Positions 36,630 through 45,230 of a stretch of 52,341 nucleotides of DNA are shown one piece after another. The translations under genes and the position numbers were made by a program. The notes under the pieces were generated by a model, which was not told the DNA's origin, did not search any database, and worked only from the letters and a program-made list of their open reading frames with translations. The DNA is taken from assembly GCA_017549365.1 (NCBI GenBank), contig JAFYUZ010000061.1, positions 1 to 52,341 on the forward strand. Direction: 5' to 3'. Each line of letters opens with the position of its first letter. Position 1 is the stretch's first letter. The DNA comes from Clostridia bacterium. GTDB taxonomy: Bacteria > Bacillota > Clostridia > Oscillospirales > CAG-382.

Positions 36630-37300
36630 ACCACGTTTATCTGTCCGCAATTCTGACGTATGTGCAAATAAAGCATTTTTCCAGGCATTCCGTTTTGTTC
36701 TCTCACGTTCACCGATGCCACGTTGTTGCCCGCACGCTCGACAATGTGCCACGACGGGGGAACATGCAGAGTTACCGTGCCGAAGTTGTTTGATATGTAA
36801 ACGTTTGCATCGCCGTCATACGCTTCTGCGTTCTGCACGAAAAGATCGTAAAAACCGAAGTTGCTTTCGATCTTGAATCCGTCGAGAGCCAAGGCGTCAA
36901 CGTATTGGGTCTTGCTTCCGAAATGTCCGTTTTTGCCATTGATCTTTATCCATCCGTTGCCGCGCGCCCCGCGAAAGATCTTGCTTGTGCCCCAACCGAG
37001 AAAGATGGCGGCAACAAAGATAACAAGGTTTGGCGCAATGTTTGTTTTTTCAAGTCCGCAGAGTATGGCAATATTCTTTTCGGCGGTAAAGAACGAAAAG
37101 GCGGTCATCATCCAGCCCGAAAAAAATCTGCGGCGGGCAAAGAGCGAAACAGCGTATATAAAGAGTAATGAAGCGAAGATCATGCTTGTTATCGATATAT
37201 TTGTGGCAAGCGTCTTTTCAAGAATGCTTGCCGCGATGATAAGAACGGCGCACAAAACCGTGGCAATGCCTATTATCACGCTTCTTGTGTTTTTTGTCAT
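36626..37300 (-). CDS. LiaF-like membrane protein
   Basis: A 224-residue protein. About four hydrophobic helices occupy residues 7-110. The soluble C-terminal part (IESNFGFYDLFVQNAEAYDG, VYISNNFGTVTLHVPPSWHI) resembles the C-terminal domain of LiaF/VraT-type cell-envelope stress proteins, a repeat-strand fold with NFG-V turns. Its start overlaps the stop of the upstream LytTR gene by 4 bp, so the two are translationally coupled. A role in envelope sensing with that regulator is inferred. Confidence 0.7.
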   Translation of the reverse strand: MTKNTRSVIIGIATVLCAVLIIAASILEKTLATNISITSMIFASLLFIYAVSLFARRRFFSGWMMTAFSFFTAEKNIAILCGLEKTNIAPNLVIFVAAIFLGWGTSKIFRGARGNGWIKINGKNGHFGSKTQYVDALALDGFKIESNFGFYDLFVQNAEAYDGDANVYISNNFGTVTLHVPPSWHIVERAGNNVASVNVREQNGMPGKMLYLHIRQNCGQINVV

Positions 37301-37758
37301 ATTTTCAACCTCTTTTCTTCAATTTCATCTCTCAACTGCTTGTAGTACATTCTTGAGATGTATATTTTTTTGTCGCAGCCGTAAAAGCGCGCCTCGCTTG
37401 AACTTGTTATGCTTCGCGTTATCTGGGATATCAGATTTATGTTTACAAGACAGCTTTTCGATGCCCGCACAAAGTATCGCGGCAGGATCTCGTCAAGCTC
37501 GTTCAGACGTTGGCTTGTATAATACATTTTGTCCTTGGTATGTACCGTCACTTTGCCCGATTCGGTCTCGAAAAAGAGGATCTCGGAGGGCAAAAGAAAA
37601 TACTCGGTGCCGTTAAGATTTGCCGAAATCTGCCTTTGTGCCGTCGGCGCAAGCTTTGATATATCCTGTGACAAAGCCGCAATGTCGGGCGTTATGCTTT
37701 TGCATCTGATAACGATCTCGGGCTCGTCCACGTCTGCAATATCAATTCTCAGTTTCAT
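37297..37758 (-). CDS. LytTR-type DNA-binding regulator without receiver domain
   Basis: A 153-residue protein. Residues 50-150 form a LytTR DNA-binding domain (FLLPSEILFFETESGKVTVH, YYTSQRLNELDEILP, FVRASKSCLVNINLI). There is no response-regulator receiver, so it is not a two-component partner. LytTR proteins of this short type are usually co-transcribed with a small membrane protein that controls them, as here with the LiaF-like gene. Start at the ATG ending at 37758, with GGGAGG 9 bp upstream; the longer frame lacks one. Confidence 0.82.
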   Translation of the reverse strand: MKLRIDIADVDEPEIVIRCKSITPDIAALSQDISKLAPTAQRQISANLNGTEYFLLPSEILFFETESGKVTVHTKDKMYYTSQRLNELDEILPRYFVRASKSCLVNINLISQITRSITSSSEARFYGCDKKIYISRMYYKQLRDEIEEKRLKI

Positions 37759-37789
37759 AAGGCGAGCCTCCCTTCCTTCGTCTGATACC

Positions 37790-37818
37790 ATTGTATTATA
37801 ATTTTTTCGATTTGTAAA
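37790..37818 (-). promoter_or_regulatory. Promoter of the LytTR-LiaF-like operon
   Basis: On the minus strand: -35 TTTACA (37813-37818), 17 bp spacer, -10 TACAAT (37790-37795). Confidence 0.6.
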
Positions 37819-37917
37819 GCCTTTTTGTGCGACAGGTGCTTTTTGGGGGCTGACAGGTTGTATTTTGTCGCCAGGGGCAGGAAAAGGTTAATAAATTGTA
37901 AATTATTTCAGATGCTA

Positions 37918-37946
37918 TTTACTTTATAAGGAATATTTGGTATAAT
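37918..37946 (+). promoter_or_regulatory. Promoter of rpsB-tsf
   Basis: -35-like TTTACT (37918-37923), 17 bp spacer, -10 TATAAT (37941-37946) with TGG just upstream (extended -10). Confidence 0.7.
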
Positions 37947-37989
37947 CATTCGGTAAGCGCAAAAAAGCGCCTATAATAACACTATAACA

Positions 37990-38078
37990 CACATATAGCC
38001 GATCAGGCAGGGTGTCGCCGCGGGCGATTTTGCCGCTGACGAAGGCTATGTGGAGGGTAAAACCCAAGGAGGAAACAC
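37990..38078 (+). promoter_or_regulatory. Structured 5' leader of rpsB, candidate autoregulatory RNA
   Basis: The only gene-free stretch over 300 bp (37759-38080) holds the two promoters and this leader. A closing stem pairs CACATA-GCC (37990-38000) with GGCTATGTG (38044-38052). Inside it, CAGGCA pairs with TGCCGCTG (bulged), and GTCGCC pairs with GGCGAT. A small GGGT-AAA-ACCC hairpin lies just before the ribosome-binding site. This multi-stem layout suggests S2-mediated feedback; the mechanism is inferred. Confidence 0.5.
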
Positions 38079-38080
38079 AA

Positions 38081-38809
38081 ATGTCAGTAGTATCCATGAA
38101 ACAGCTTCTCGAAGCAGGTGTTCATTTCGGACATCACACAAGAAGATGGAACCCGAAGATGGCTGAATACATCTTCACAGAAAGAAACGGCGTATACATC
38201 ATCGACCTTCAGAAGACAGTTAAGAAGCTCGAAGAAGCTTATATGTTCGTTCGCGAAGTAGCTATGGAAGGCGGCAACGTACTTTTCGTTGGTACAAAGA
38301 AGCAGGCTTCCGACGCTATCAAGGAAGAGGCAGACAGAGCAGGCGTAAACTACGTAAACGTTAGATGGCTCGGCGGTATGCTCACAAACTTCAAGACAAT
38401 CAAGAAGTCCATCGCTCGTCTCAACAGCCTCCACACAATGGAAGACAACGGCACCTTCGATCTTCTTCCCAAGAAGGAAGTTATCGGCCTTGTTAAGGAA
38501 ATCAACGACCTCGAAAGAAACCTCGGCGGTATCAAGAACATGACAGATCTTCCCGCTGCAATGTTTGTTGTTGACCCCCGCAAGGAAAAGAACGCTGTTG
38601 CAGAAGCAAAGAAGCTCGGTATCCCCGTTGTTGCTATCGTTGATACCAACTGCGATCCCGACGAAGTTGACTACGTAATCCCCGGTAACGATGACGCTAT
38701 CCGCGGCATCAAGCTCATTCTCTCTGTTATGGCTGACGCTATCGTTGAAGGCAGACAGGGCGAACAGCTCACAGAAGCTCCCGCAGAAGAAGCAGCAGAC
38801 GCTGAATAA
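38081..38809 (+). CDS. rpsB: 30S ribosomal protein S2
   Basis: A 242-residue S2. [54 protein letters not shown] and [12 protein letters not shown] are family signatures. The last ~18 residues are an acidic Ala/Glu tail ([11 protein letters not shown]), a common variable extension. Start at the ATG with AAGGAGG 9 bp upstream. It is followed by tsf, the usual pair, and preceded by a structured leader. Confidence 0.97.
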   Translation: MSVVSMKQLLEAGVHFGHHTRRWNPKMAEYIFTERNGVYIIDLQKTVKKLEEAYMFVREVAMEGGNVLFVGTKKQASDAIKEEADRAGVNYVNVRWLGGMLTNFKTIKKSIARLNSLHTMEDNGTFDLLPKKEVIGLVKEINDLERNLGGIKNMTDLPAAMFVVDPRKEKNAVAEAKKLGIPVVAIVDTNCDPDEVDYVIPGNDDAIRGIKLILSVMADAIVEGRQGEQLTEAPAEEAADAE

Positions 38810-38857
38810 TCTTTTCGGAAAACCGGACAAAATCACCAATATCAGGAGGAAAATATA

Positions 38858-39784
38858 ATGGCTATCACAGCAAAGGACATTGCAGATCTCCGCGCAAAGA
38901 CAGGTATCGGCATGATGGAGTGCAAGAAGGCACTCACAGAAGCAAACGGCGACATGGACGAAGCTATCAAGATTCTCCGCGAAAAGGGTCTTGCTGTTGC
39001 CGCAAAGAAGGCAGACAGAATCGCCGCAGAAGGTAAGGTTGACATCAAGCTTTCCGCAGACGGCAAAAAGGCTGCAATCGTTGAAATCAACTGCGAAACA
39101 GACTTTGCCGCAAAGGGCGACAAGTTCCTCGCATTCGCAGACAAGGTTCTCGACATCATCCTCGACAAGAACCCCGCAGACGTTGATGCTCTTCTCGCAG
39201 AAAAGTACGACGCTGACAACACAGTTGACGATATCCTCAAGAAGGAAATCATCAACACCATCGGCGAAAACATCTCTATCCGCAGATTCCGCGTTGTAGA
39301 AGGCGTTGTTGCAAGCTACGTTCACGGCGGCGGCACAATCGGTGTTATCGTTAAGGCAGAAACATCCTGCGCAGATGTTGATGCAGTTAAGGGTGTTCTC
39401 AAGAACGTTGCTCTCCAGATCGCAGCTATGAACCCCAAGTATCTCGGCAAGGAAGATGTTCCCGCTTCTGTTATCGAAGAAGAAAAGAACATCCTCATGA
39501 CTCAGATCCAGAACGACGAAAAGAACGCAAACAAGCCCGCACAGATCATCGAAAAGATGGTTGCAGGTAAGATCGGCAAGTTCTACGATACAAACTGCCT
39601 TATGTTCCAGGAATACGTTAAGGACGACGCAAAGAAGGTTGCAGAATACGTTGCTGACGAAGCAAAGGCTCTCGGCGGCGATATCAAGGTTTGCGAATTC
39701 CTCAGATTCGAAAAGGGCGAAGGCATCGAAAAGAAGGAAGACGACCTTGCAGACGAAGTTGCAAAGCTCGCAGGCCTTAAGTAA
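38858..39784 (+). CDS. tsf: Translation elongation factor Ts
   Basis: A 308-residue EF-Ts, the nucleotide exchange factor of EF-Tu. The UBA-like N-terminus is [27 protein letters not shown]. The core shows [16 protein letters not shown] and [15 protein letters not shown]. Length is normal. AGGAGG precedes the ATG. Expected partner of rpsB upstream (48-bp gap), ending at a strong terminator. Confidence 0.97.
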   Translation: MAITAKDIADLRAKTGIGMMECKKALTEANGDMDEAIKILREKGLAVAAKKADRIAAEGKVDIKLSADGKKAAIVEINCETDFAAKGDKFLAFADKVLDIILDKNPADVDALLAEKYDADNTVDDILKKEIINTIGENISIRRFRVVEGVVASYVHGGGTIGVIVKAETSCADVDAVKGVLKNVALQIAAMNPKYLGKEDVPASVIEEEKNILMTQIQNDEKNANKPAQIIEKMVAGKIGKFYDTNCLMFQEYVKDDAKKVAEYVADEAKALGGDIKVCEFLRFEKGEGIEKKEDDLADEVAKLAGLK

Positions 39785-39801
39785 TTTTTGATTACAGATA
39801 C

Positions 39802-39830
39802 AAAACGGCAGTCGAAAGACTGCCGTTTTT
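39802..39830 (+). terminator. Terminator of rpsB-tsf
   Basis: Arms AAAACGGCAGTC and GACTGCCGTTTT with a GAAA loop, followed by T. Confidence 0.92.
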
Positions 39831-39876
39831 GCAAAATATAAATTTTAAAACAGCTTTCAAAAAAGGAGGGCGACGA

Positions 39877-40269
39877 ATGAAAATTGCGCTGATCGCACAC
39901 GACAAAAAGAAAAACGAAATAATCAAGCTTGCCATCAAATACAAGGACACCCTTTCTGCCCACGAGCTTTATGCCACCGGCACCACCGGCACTCTTATCA
40001 TGGGCGAAACGGGACTTTCGATCTACCGTATGAAAAGCGGCCCCCTCGGCGGCGACCAGCAGATAGGTGCCATGCTTGCAAACGGTGAGCTCGACCTTAT
40101 CATCTTCCTGCGCGATCCTTTGACCGCCCAGCCTCACGAGCCTGACGTTTCGGCTCTGCTTCGCCTTGGCGACGTGCAAAGAATTCCGCTGGCCACCAAC
40201 GTCGGCAGCGCCACCATTATGCTCGAAGCACTTAAAAACGGCACTTTCTTTATGAATGCCGAAGAATAA
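39877..40269 (+). CDS. mgsA: Methylglyoxal synthase
   Basis: A 130-residue enzyme converting DHAP to methylglyoxal and phosphate, an overflow by-pass of lower glycolysis. Signatures are [14 protein letters not shown] (35-39), [11 protein letters not shown] (54-64) and [14 protein letters not shown]. Asp60, Asp80 and Asp90 fit the catalytic aspartates known from the E. coli enzyme. Start at the ATG with AAGGAGGG upstream; the longer frame overlaps the tsf terminator and was rejected. No clear own promoter is seen, so it may depend on tsf read-through. Confidence 0.93.
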   Translation: MKIALIAHDKKKNEIIKLAIKYKDTLSAHELYATGTTGTLIMGETGLSIYRMKSGPLGGDQQIGAMLANGELDLIIFLRDPLTAQPHEPDVSALLRLGDVQRIPLATNVGSATIMLEALKNGTFFMNAEE

Positions 40270-40284
40270 TTGTCTACATAACGC

Positions 40285-40317
40285 AAAAAAAGGGAACCCG
40301 TTCGGGTTCCCTTTTTT
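40285..40317 (+). terminator. Terminator of mgsA
   Basis: Arms AAAGGGAACCC and GGGTTCCCTTT with a GTTC loop. A-rich and T-rich flanks make it potentially bidirectional, also serving the XRE gene. Confidence 0.92.
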
Positions 40318-40377
40318 ATCTTTTGCTTTGATTACGGATGAACAACTATATCAAGACAACTAGGTTCAGTTATATAA

Positions 40378-40620
40378 TCAATCATCAAAGAACAATAATT
40401 TATGAGGCGGTATTTCGAGAGCTTTTGATATTCTAAATAATGTGTCAAGAGAAATCGCTTTGTATATGTTCGGCGCTTCGATTTGTCCTATGAAAGACAC
40501 CCCACAATCCATTCTTTCAGCGAGCTGTTCTTGTGTTAATGATTTAAGCTTTCTATAATAAGATATTTTCAAGCCTATTTTGATATAATAATCTTTAAAT
40601 TCAGTATTCAAATCAATCAC
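40378..40620 (-). CDS. XRE-family helix-turn-helix regulator
   Basis: An 80-residue Cro/CI-type DNA-binding protein with the classic order: IGLKISYYRKLKSLTQEQLA, then CGVSFIGQIE recognition helix, then LDTLFRISKALEIPPHKLL. It has no sensor domain. Start is a GTG at 40620 with only a weak GGGTG-like sequence around it, so the N-terminus is uncertain. It is divergent from a small lipoprotein gene; the 101-bp gap has a consensus promoter and a palindrome. Both genes are markedly AT-rich against neighbours, which suggests transfer as a unit. Confidence 0.85.
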   Translation of the reverse strand: MIDLNTEFKDYYIKIGLKISYYRKLKSLTQEQLAERMDCGVSFIGQIEAPNIYKAISLDTLFRISKALEIPPHKLLFFDD

Positions 40621-40639
40621 CCGATAATATTTTAATCTA

Positions 40640-40668
40640 TTGACAAAAAAATAAAAATATGATATAAT
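40640..40668 (+). promoter_or_regulatory. Consensus promoter of the lipoprotein gene at 40722
   Basis: -35 TTGACA (40640-40645), 17 bp spacer, -10 TATAAT (40663-40668). Perfect hexamers. Confidence 0.9.
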
Positions 40669-40676
40669 TAATATAA

Positions 40677-40697
40677 TTGTTACCGTACGGATAACAA
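40677..40697 (+). promoter_or_regulatory. Palindromic operator candidate overlapping the transcription start
   Basis: Arms TTGTTACCG and CGGATAACAA centred on GTAC/CGTACG, with one extra base in the right arm. It covers the predicted start site, 8 bp after the -10, where a repressor such as the divergent XRE protein would block initiation. Confidence 0.55.
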
Positions 40698-40721
40698 AAT
40701 ATTATTTAAGGAGTTTTTGAA

Positions 40722-41174
40722 ATGAAAAGAATTAAAACTACGGTGATTGCTGTGTTGGTTTTGCTAACCTTGGGAATGTATGGATGTTCAGGTGGAGGTA
40801 CAAAACTAACACTATCTAATTACGATCAATATTTGAATGTTGAAGTGTTCTATACTGGTGGCGATATCAAATACGAGAGTATGACAGGACTGCAATATCA
40901 AGATTCAATTGAAGTATCTGCTAATATTTATCCAGTTAGTCAATTTTTAAGTTTTACCCATTGTGAAATAGGCATAAGAACATGGGGCACATGTAAAGGA
41001 GAAGAAATTATAGACGAATTGAAGGTAAGAGTTAATAGCGACGGCAAGGGTTACAGTGTGGTTACTCATAGTTTTGATAGTTCTGTGAGTAGCAATATAT
41101 TAGGATTTATGACTAATCCTGTGAAGGATGCCGGTTATGAGGTTGTATATGTAAAAGGCTATGTTAAAGAGTAG
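40722..41174 (+). CDS. Small lipoprotein, unknown function
   Basis: A 150-residue protein. The N-terminus MKRIKTTVIAVLVLLTLGMY is a type II signal peptide with lipobox LGMYGC (Cys22), followed by SGGG. The mature part is strand-rich (VEVFYTGGDIKYESM, IEVSANIYPVS) and not assigned to a family. AAGGAG precedes the ATG. Its AT-rich codon usage (many AAT, TAT, ATT) differs from the GC-richer neighbours. It pairs with the divergent XRE regulator. Confidence 0.75.
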   Translation: MKRIKTTVIAVLVLLTLGMYGCSGGGTKLTLSNYDQYLNVEVFYTGGDIKYESMTGLQYQDSIEVSANIYPVSQFLSFTHCEIGIRTWGTCKGEEIIDELKVRVNSDGKGYSVVTHSFDSSVSSNILGFMTNPVKDAGYEVVYVKGYVKE

Positions 41175-41190
41175 GTTTCTTTTACACATA

Positions 41191-41222
41191 AAAACAGAGA
41201 TGCAGTCGCATCTCTGTTTTTT
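41191..41222. terminator. Bidirectional terminator between lipoprotein and beta-helix genes
   Basis: Arms AAAACAGAGATGC and GCATCTCTGTTTT around AGTC, with A and T runs on both sides. Confidence 0.9.
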
Positions 41223-41241
41223 GGTTTGATGTAATATTTGA

Positions 41242-42492
41242 TTACGGATAAACGACCATATCGTGAACGCTGTTGTTCTCGGCGATCATCTTTTCGAAAG
41301 CTGCCATATCCTCGTCGGATGCGCTTTCCTTGCGGATAATATCCTGTCCTGCGGGACGGATGATGGTGTTGCCAAAGATCTTGTAATCCTTGGGGAATGC
41401 CGCAATTCCGCCCGACTTGAAGATGGTGTTTTCACGCGCTGTCGAGAATACGTTGCCGGTTACTGTGATGTCGCAAAGGGGACACTGAAGTCCGTAAAGA
41501 AGAAGGTGTGCTGTTACGTGCTTGTTGGGACGGGCATCATAACCCCAGCCAAAGCCCGAGTCGATGCAAACGTTGTTTTCAAAAGAGCAGTTTGTAAAGC
41601 CTGTGTCGGGCTTGTCTCCCGAAGACCAGATCTCAAACGCCTGCACACACTTCCAGATAACGTTGTTTCTGAAATGAATGTTGTTCCAGTTGACCTCAAC
41701 GTTTGTGCCCTGCATGGTGATGGCAACGTCATATATTTCGGAGAACTTGCAGTTTTCAACCGTTACATCGTAAGAGTTGGACCAGCATTCAACGCCGTTG
41801 CCGTAACGGGTGGTGTTGAACTTTCCGTTTCTTTCAAGACCGCCAAGGCGCGATCCGCCAAGCTCGTGGAATTCACAGTTTGCAATATATGCACCCTTTA
41901 CAACGCCGCTGATGCCGTGGGCTCCGCCGCCGCGGAAAACGATGTCTGTAACTCTTAAGTTGTTTGCAAAAGCAAGCATACGAAGACCGACTGCAAACTT
42001 GATGTCGTCGGAATACTTGCAGGGGCATTCTTCAAGCTTGATATATACGTATTTGTCGTCACAGTAGAAGTCCCACTGCTCTGCCATATCTTCATATCTG
42101 AACTTTTTTCTGTACTTGATCTCGCCCGAAACCTTGATGAAACCAACGTTTGTGTCGAGAATGTCAACTTCTTCGTTGATCTTGTCCTGGCTGGAAAGCT
42201 CAAGCTTGTATACGCCGTCCTCGTGCTTTTCAAAAGCGCCGCACTTTGCGGTTCTGTACTGAGTGATGACGGGCTTTGCGCCTTCGCCGTAGCTTTCAAA
42301 GGTGGTGGGGTGATCCTTGTCGGGACCTGCGGGGGTTGCAATTCTTCCGTAGAAGGTGTCGCCACAGTGGAATCTTACTACGTCGCCGCCAGCAAGAACC
42401 TTGGAGAGCTGCTTGATAGTCTTAAAGGGAGCCTCGGGCGAAAGACCGTCGTTTGTGTCGCAACCATGGGCTGCAAGATAATAAATACTCAT
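41242..42492 (-). CDS. Right-handed parallel beta-helix protein, pectate-lyase-like
   Basis: A 416-residue protein. The start YYLAAHGCDTNDGLSPEAPFKTI is the typical opening of beta-helix polysaccharide-active proteins. Repeated N-V/N-I turns follow (VTVENCKFSEI, VNWNNIHFRNNVIW, FTNCSFENNVCI, ITVTGNVFST), matching pectate-lyase-type coils. No signal peptide is visible, so an intracellular enzyme on oligosaccharides is more likely than a secreted lyase. Catalytic residues are not identifiable. Start: the second of two close ATGs, as GGAGG lies 8 bp before it but only 2 bp before the first. It is downstream of the GH78 gene, with a terminator between. Confidence 0.75.
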   Translation of the reverse strand: MSIYYLAAHGCDTNDGLSPEAPFKTIKQLSKVLAGGDVVRFHCGDTFYGRIATPAGPDKDHPTTFESYGEGAKPVITQYRTAKCGAFEKHEDGVYKLELSSQDKINEEVDILDTNVGFIKVSGEIKYRKKFRYEDMAEQWDFYCDDKYVYIKLEECPCKYSDDIKFAVGLRMLAFANNLRVTDIVFRGGGAHGISGVVKGAYIANCEFHELGGSRLGGLERNGKFNTTRYGNGVECWSNSYDVTVENCKFSEIYDVAITMQGTNVEVNWNNIHFRNNVIWKCVQAFEIWSSGDKPDTGFTNCSFENNVCIDSGFGWGYDARPNKHVTAHLLLYGLQCPLCDITVTGNVFSTARENTIFKSGGIAAFPKDYKIFGNTIIRPAGQDIIRKESASDEDMAAFEKMIAENNSVHDMVVYP

Positions 42493-42572
42493 TTTCATAT
42501 CCTCCGTTCAGCCACATACAGTGGCCGGGAAATGTTCTTTAAACCTTTCGGTTCATATTTACAGTATATATG

Positions 42573-42608
42573 AAAAAAATTGCCCTGTCAATAAAAACAG
42601 GGCAATTT
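42573..42608 (-). terminator. Terminator of the AEC-GNAT-GH78 operon
   Basis: Arms AAATTGCCCTGT and ACAGGGCAATTT. On the minus strand the stem continues into a run of seven T. Confidence 0.9.
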
Positions 42609-42616
42609 GGCATAAA

Positions 42617-44587
42617 TTATTTTATTTTGTCGGCAAACACAACGGGATATGACATCCACGGATGGAAAAGGCTGGTGTTCCATTTTTGATCCTTGCCCCA
42701 CGCCTCAAAGCAAACTGTTGCGCCCTCGCGCAGCATATTGCTCCACGAGCCGTCGTCGCAGATCAGCTCTTTCATCAGCTCGTATTCGCCCTCTTTTTCA
42801 AGGGCAAGCAGAACGAAAAATGCAAAATAGTTTACCGAAAGAAGTCTCTTTTCGCGGATCATGGCAATGATATTTTCTTTTATCGCGCCGTTCATTCCGA
42901 TGTCGTAAAGCATGGGAAGAATATTCGAGTGTATGCTGTGGTGGTGGGACGTGGGCGTATCCTTGAAAAGTCCTGCATCTGCATCGTAAAACTTTTCAAC
43001 AAACGCCTGCTTCAGCCCTTCCACATCAACACTCGGCGGCATACCGAGCGCCTTGCGGATCTTTTCATAATATTCACACGCGCCGATGTAGTAGGCGGCA
43101 ATGACGTTGTGGCAACCGCCCTTGGGGGGATTTGTCAGTTCAAAATCGTATCCGTCGCGCAGATTCATCGGCCAGTCTACAAGATTCCACTTTTCGGTTA
43201 TATCGCAAAGAATACCGTCCTTCACGCGTTCCGAAAAATATTTGATAAGTCCGTCAACGTAAGGATATATGTCGCGCAGGAAATTTTCGTTTTTGTTGCG
43301 TGTATAGCACCAGTAGGTGAAAAAGGGGAACATCAAAGAATAGTCGGCGATCTCCTGATTAAGCGATGCGCACGACACCGCCATAAGACCTTTGCAGATA
43401 AAAGATGAATGGGCAAAGTCAAAAAGCACCTTTTCAAGAACGCTCGTGTCGTCGCACAGCGCGGTGTAGGACATTCCGATAAATCCCGCATCGCCGAGAT
43501 ACTGACCTTTTTCACGGGTGGGGCAGTCGACGCATATTTCCTGCACGCCGTATTTTATCGTGTCGGCGCACAGACGAAAGATTTTTGCAAGCTTTTCGTC
43601 TTCGCTCGTGATATCCGCCTTTTCGTGGTAAGGGTTGTGGCGGACGGTGATTTTTATGGAATTTGTATCTATTTCGCAACCACGGGGTAATATGATCTGC
43701 GCATATCTGAAACCTTTGTAGTCATACTGCAAAAGCTTGTCGTTGTTTCCCGACAAAATATGCTTTTCTTCAAAGTTGCAGTTGCAACGAAGCTCAAATC
43801 TCACACTTCCGTCGTCGCACAGTTCTTCTCCCTGACGGATCACAATGACGTCGCCCTTGTTTCCCTTTGCCTCATAGGTCAGATATCCGCATATCTCGCG
43901 GCCGACGTCGACAAAAATGTGGTTGTCGCGCATCTCGACAATTTCGGGGGAAATATCATAAACGTCAAGCAGGGGAGCTTTGCCAAAAAGCTTGTGGCTT
44001 GCGGCAAAGTTTTTGTTTTCCACGGCGTTTTGCCACGCCGAATCGTCAAATTCGGGTTTTTCAAAGCCCACTTCATTCGAATTTGAGTCGTAAACTTCAA
44101 GAAATCCCGTTTCATATCCGTATTTTCCGCATTCGGAAAAACCTGTGTGATAAGTGCACGCAAAGCTTTCGTCGGAGGACACGGCAAGCTTTCCGTCAAG
44201 GTAAAGCTCGAAGAAAAGTCCGTGCATATTGTCGCCGCTGACAAAAACGCGGTTGCGAAGTCCCATGTAATATGTGTGCAGAGCAAAGGTGTTTTCGCCG
44301 CGCACAAGGTAGGGGGCAAGGTCGACCTCGTTGAAATAGGTGTGGGCAGGATATGACGGAGAGGGACCCATACAAACGAATTTTCCGTTGACGTAAAGCT
44401 TGTAGTAATCGTCGGCAGAAATGCGAAGCGTTGCGTTTTCAAAATCGGATATCACCGTCTTTTTTCTGAAAAGCACGTGCTTGTTGAAAAAGGCAGATTC
44501 TCTTTCGGGGGAAAAAGTGTGCTCTTTTCCAAAAACGTTTATGGGTTCAAGGCTTGCAAAATCGCCTGTTGTTATCCACTTTGTCAT
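42617..44587 (-). CDS. Alpha-L-rhamnosidase-like glycosidase, GH78
   Basis: A 656-residue protein. Residues 35-300 are beta-sandwich domains (LRISADDYYKLYVNGKFV, the N-terminal rhamnosidase domain). The (alpha/alpha)6 barrel starts near 325. The GH78 active-site signature is VDCPTREKGQYLGDAG with Asp354 and Glu359. It should release alpha-L-rhamnose from plant glycans or glycosides. It has no signal peptide. Its start lies 3 bp after the GNAT stop, with GGGAGAG upstream, so it is co-translated. Shorter than many GH78 enzymes (about 900 residues). Confidence 0.82.
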   Translation of the reverse strand: MTKWITTGDFASLEPINVFGKEHTFSPERESAFFNKHVLFRKKTVISDFENATLRISADDYYKLYVNGKFVCMGPSPSYPAHTYFNEVDLAPYLVRGENTFALHTYYMGLRNRVFVSGDNMHGLFFELYLDGKLAVSSDESFACTYHTGFSECGKYGYETGFLEVYDSNSNEVGFEKPEFDDSAWQNAVENKNFAASHKLFGKAPLLDVYDISPEIVEMRDNHIFVDVGREICGYLTYEAKGNKGDVIVIRQGEELCDDGSVRFELRCNCNFEEKHILSGNNDKLLQYDYKGFRYAQIILPRGCEIDTNSIKITVRHNPYHEKADITSEDEKLAKIFRLCADTIKYGVQEICVDCPTREKGQYLGDAGFIGMSYTALCDDTSVLEKVLFDFAHSSFICKGLMAVSCASLNQEIADYSLMFPFFTYWCYTRNKNENFLRDIYPYVDGLIKYFSERVKDGILCDITEKWNLVDWPMNLRDGYDFELTNPPKGGCHNVIAAYYIGACEYYEKIRKALGMPPSVDVEGLKQAFVEKFYDADAGLFKDTPTSHHHSIHSNILPMLYDIGMNGAIKENIIAMIREKRLLSVNYFAFFVLLALEKEGEYELMKELICDDGSWSNMLREGATVCFEAWGKDQKWNTSLFHPWMSYPVVFADKIK

Positions 44588-44590
44588 ATC

Positions 44591-45187
44591 TTATCTCTCC
44601 CTAATGATCTTTTCTGCTTTGTTGAAAAGAATACCCGTGTAGTCGGGATTTACCTCTGTGATCGGAACGATCTCCTTTGGGGGATTGCTGTAATCGTCAA
44701 GCAGAGTCTTTTCAAGAATTTTCACGTCGTGCCATTCGCCAAGCTTAAAGCCTGCGTTTTTTAAGTGGCCCGCTTCAAAAAATCCAAACGCCGCGTGGAA
44801 AGCAAGAGATTTGTCGTTGGGCACGGTTATCTTGGCAAAAGCCGCGCAAAAACCTTGGTTTTTAAGTATTTCGAGCAAAACAAAGTACAAGGCGGATGCA
44901 ATGTTGCATCTTTGAAAATCGTCTCTGATGTAAACCGAAACCTCAACATCGCGCAAATAACCTTCGCTCGAAAAGAAATCCTGGGCATAGGCAAATCCCG
45001 CAATGACCCCGTCTTTCTCACAGACAAGCCAGGGGTATTTGTTGGTTACGGTGTTTATGCGGCGTTGCATTTCAAAGGGGCGAGGAACGTCGCTTTCAAA
45101 GGTTACCGACGAAAACGAAACGTATGGAGAATATATGTCGAGTATTCCCAAAGCATCGTTTTCACAGACAAAACGAATGTTGAACAT
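44591..45187 (-). CDS. GNAT-family N-acetyltransferase
   Basis: A 198-residue acetyltransferase of the phosphinothricin/RimI-like group. Signatures: IRFVCENDALGILDIYSPYV at the N-terminus, VIAGFAYA, VEVSVYIRDDFQRCNIASAL (the acetyl-CoA-binding loop, degenerate R/Q-x-x-x-A) and LAFHAAFGFFEAGHL. It transfers acetyl from acetyl-CoA to an amine; the substrate is unknown. Its place between a transporter and a rhamnosidase is unusual. AAGGAG precedes the ATG. Confidence 0.8.
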   Translation of the reverse strand: MFNIRFVCENDALGILDIYSPYVSFSSVTFESDVPRPFEMQRRINTVTNKYPWLVCEKDGVIAGFAYAQDFFSSEGYLRDVEVSVYIRDDFQRCNIASALYFVLLEILKNQGFCAAFAKITVPNDKSLAFHAAFGFFEAGHLKNAGFKLGEWHDVKILEKTLLDDYSNPPKEIVPITEVNPDYTGILFNKAEKIIRER

Positions 45188-45230
45188 TTAAGTTTCTGCT
45201 CCTTGTTTTTGATATTTTGGGTGTGAGATA

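Noticed and set aside
37974..37979. Second TATAAT upstream of rpsB
   Set aside because: No -35 hexamer at a proper distance; it falls in the predicted leader of the better promoter at 37918-37946.
38084..39325. Minus-strand frame of 413 codons across rpsB and tsf
   Set aside because: Antisense to two universal genes and spanning their intergenic region; Cys/Leu/Phe-rich nonsense typical of the reverse complement of GAA/AAG-rich codons.
42509..42523. Small GCCAC/GTGGC hairpin before the beta-helix gene as a riboswitch or attenuator
   Set aside because: Only five base pairs with no accompanying structure or U tract.
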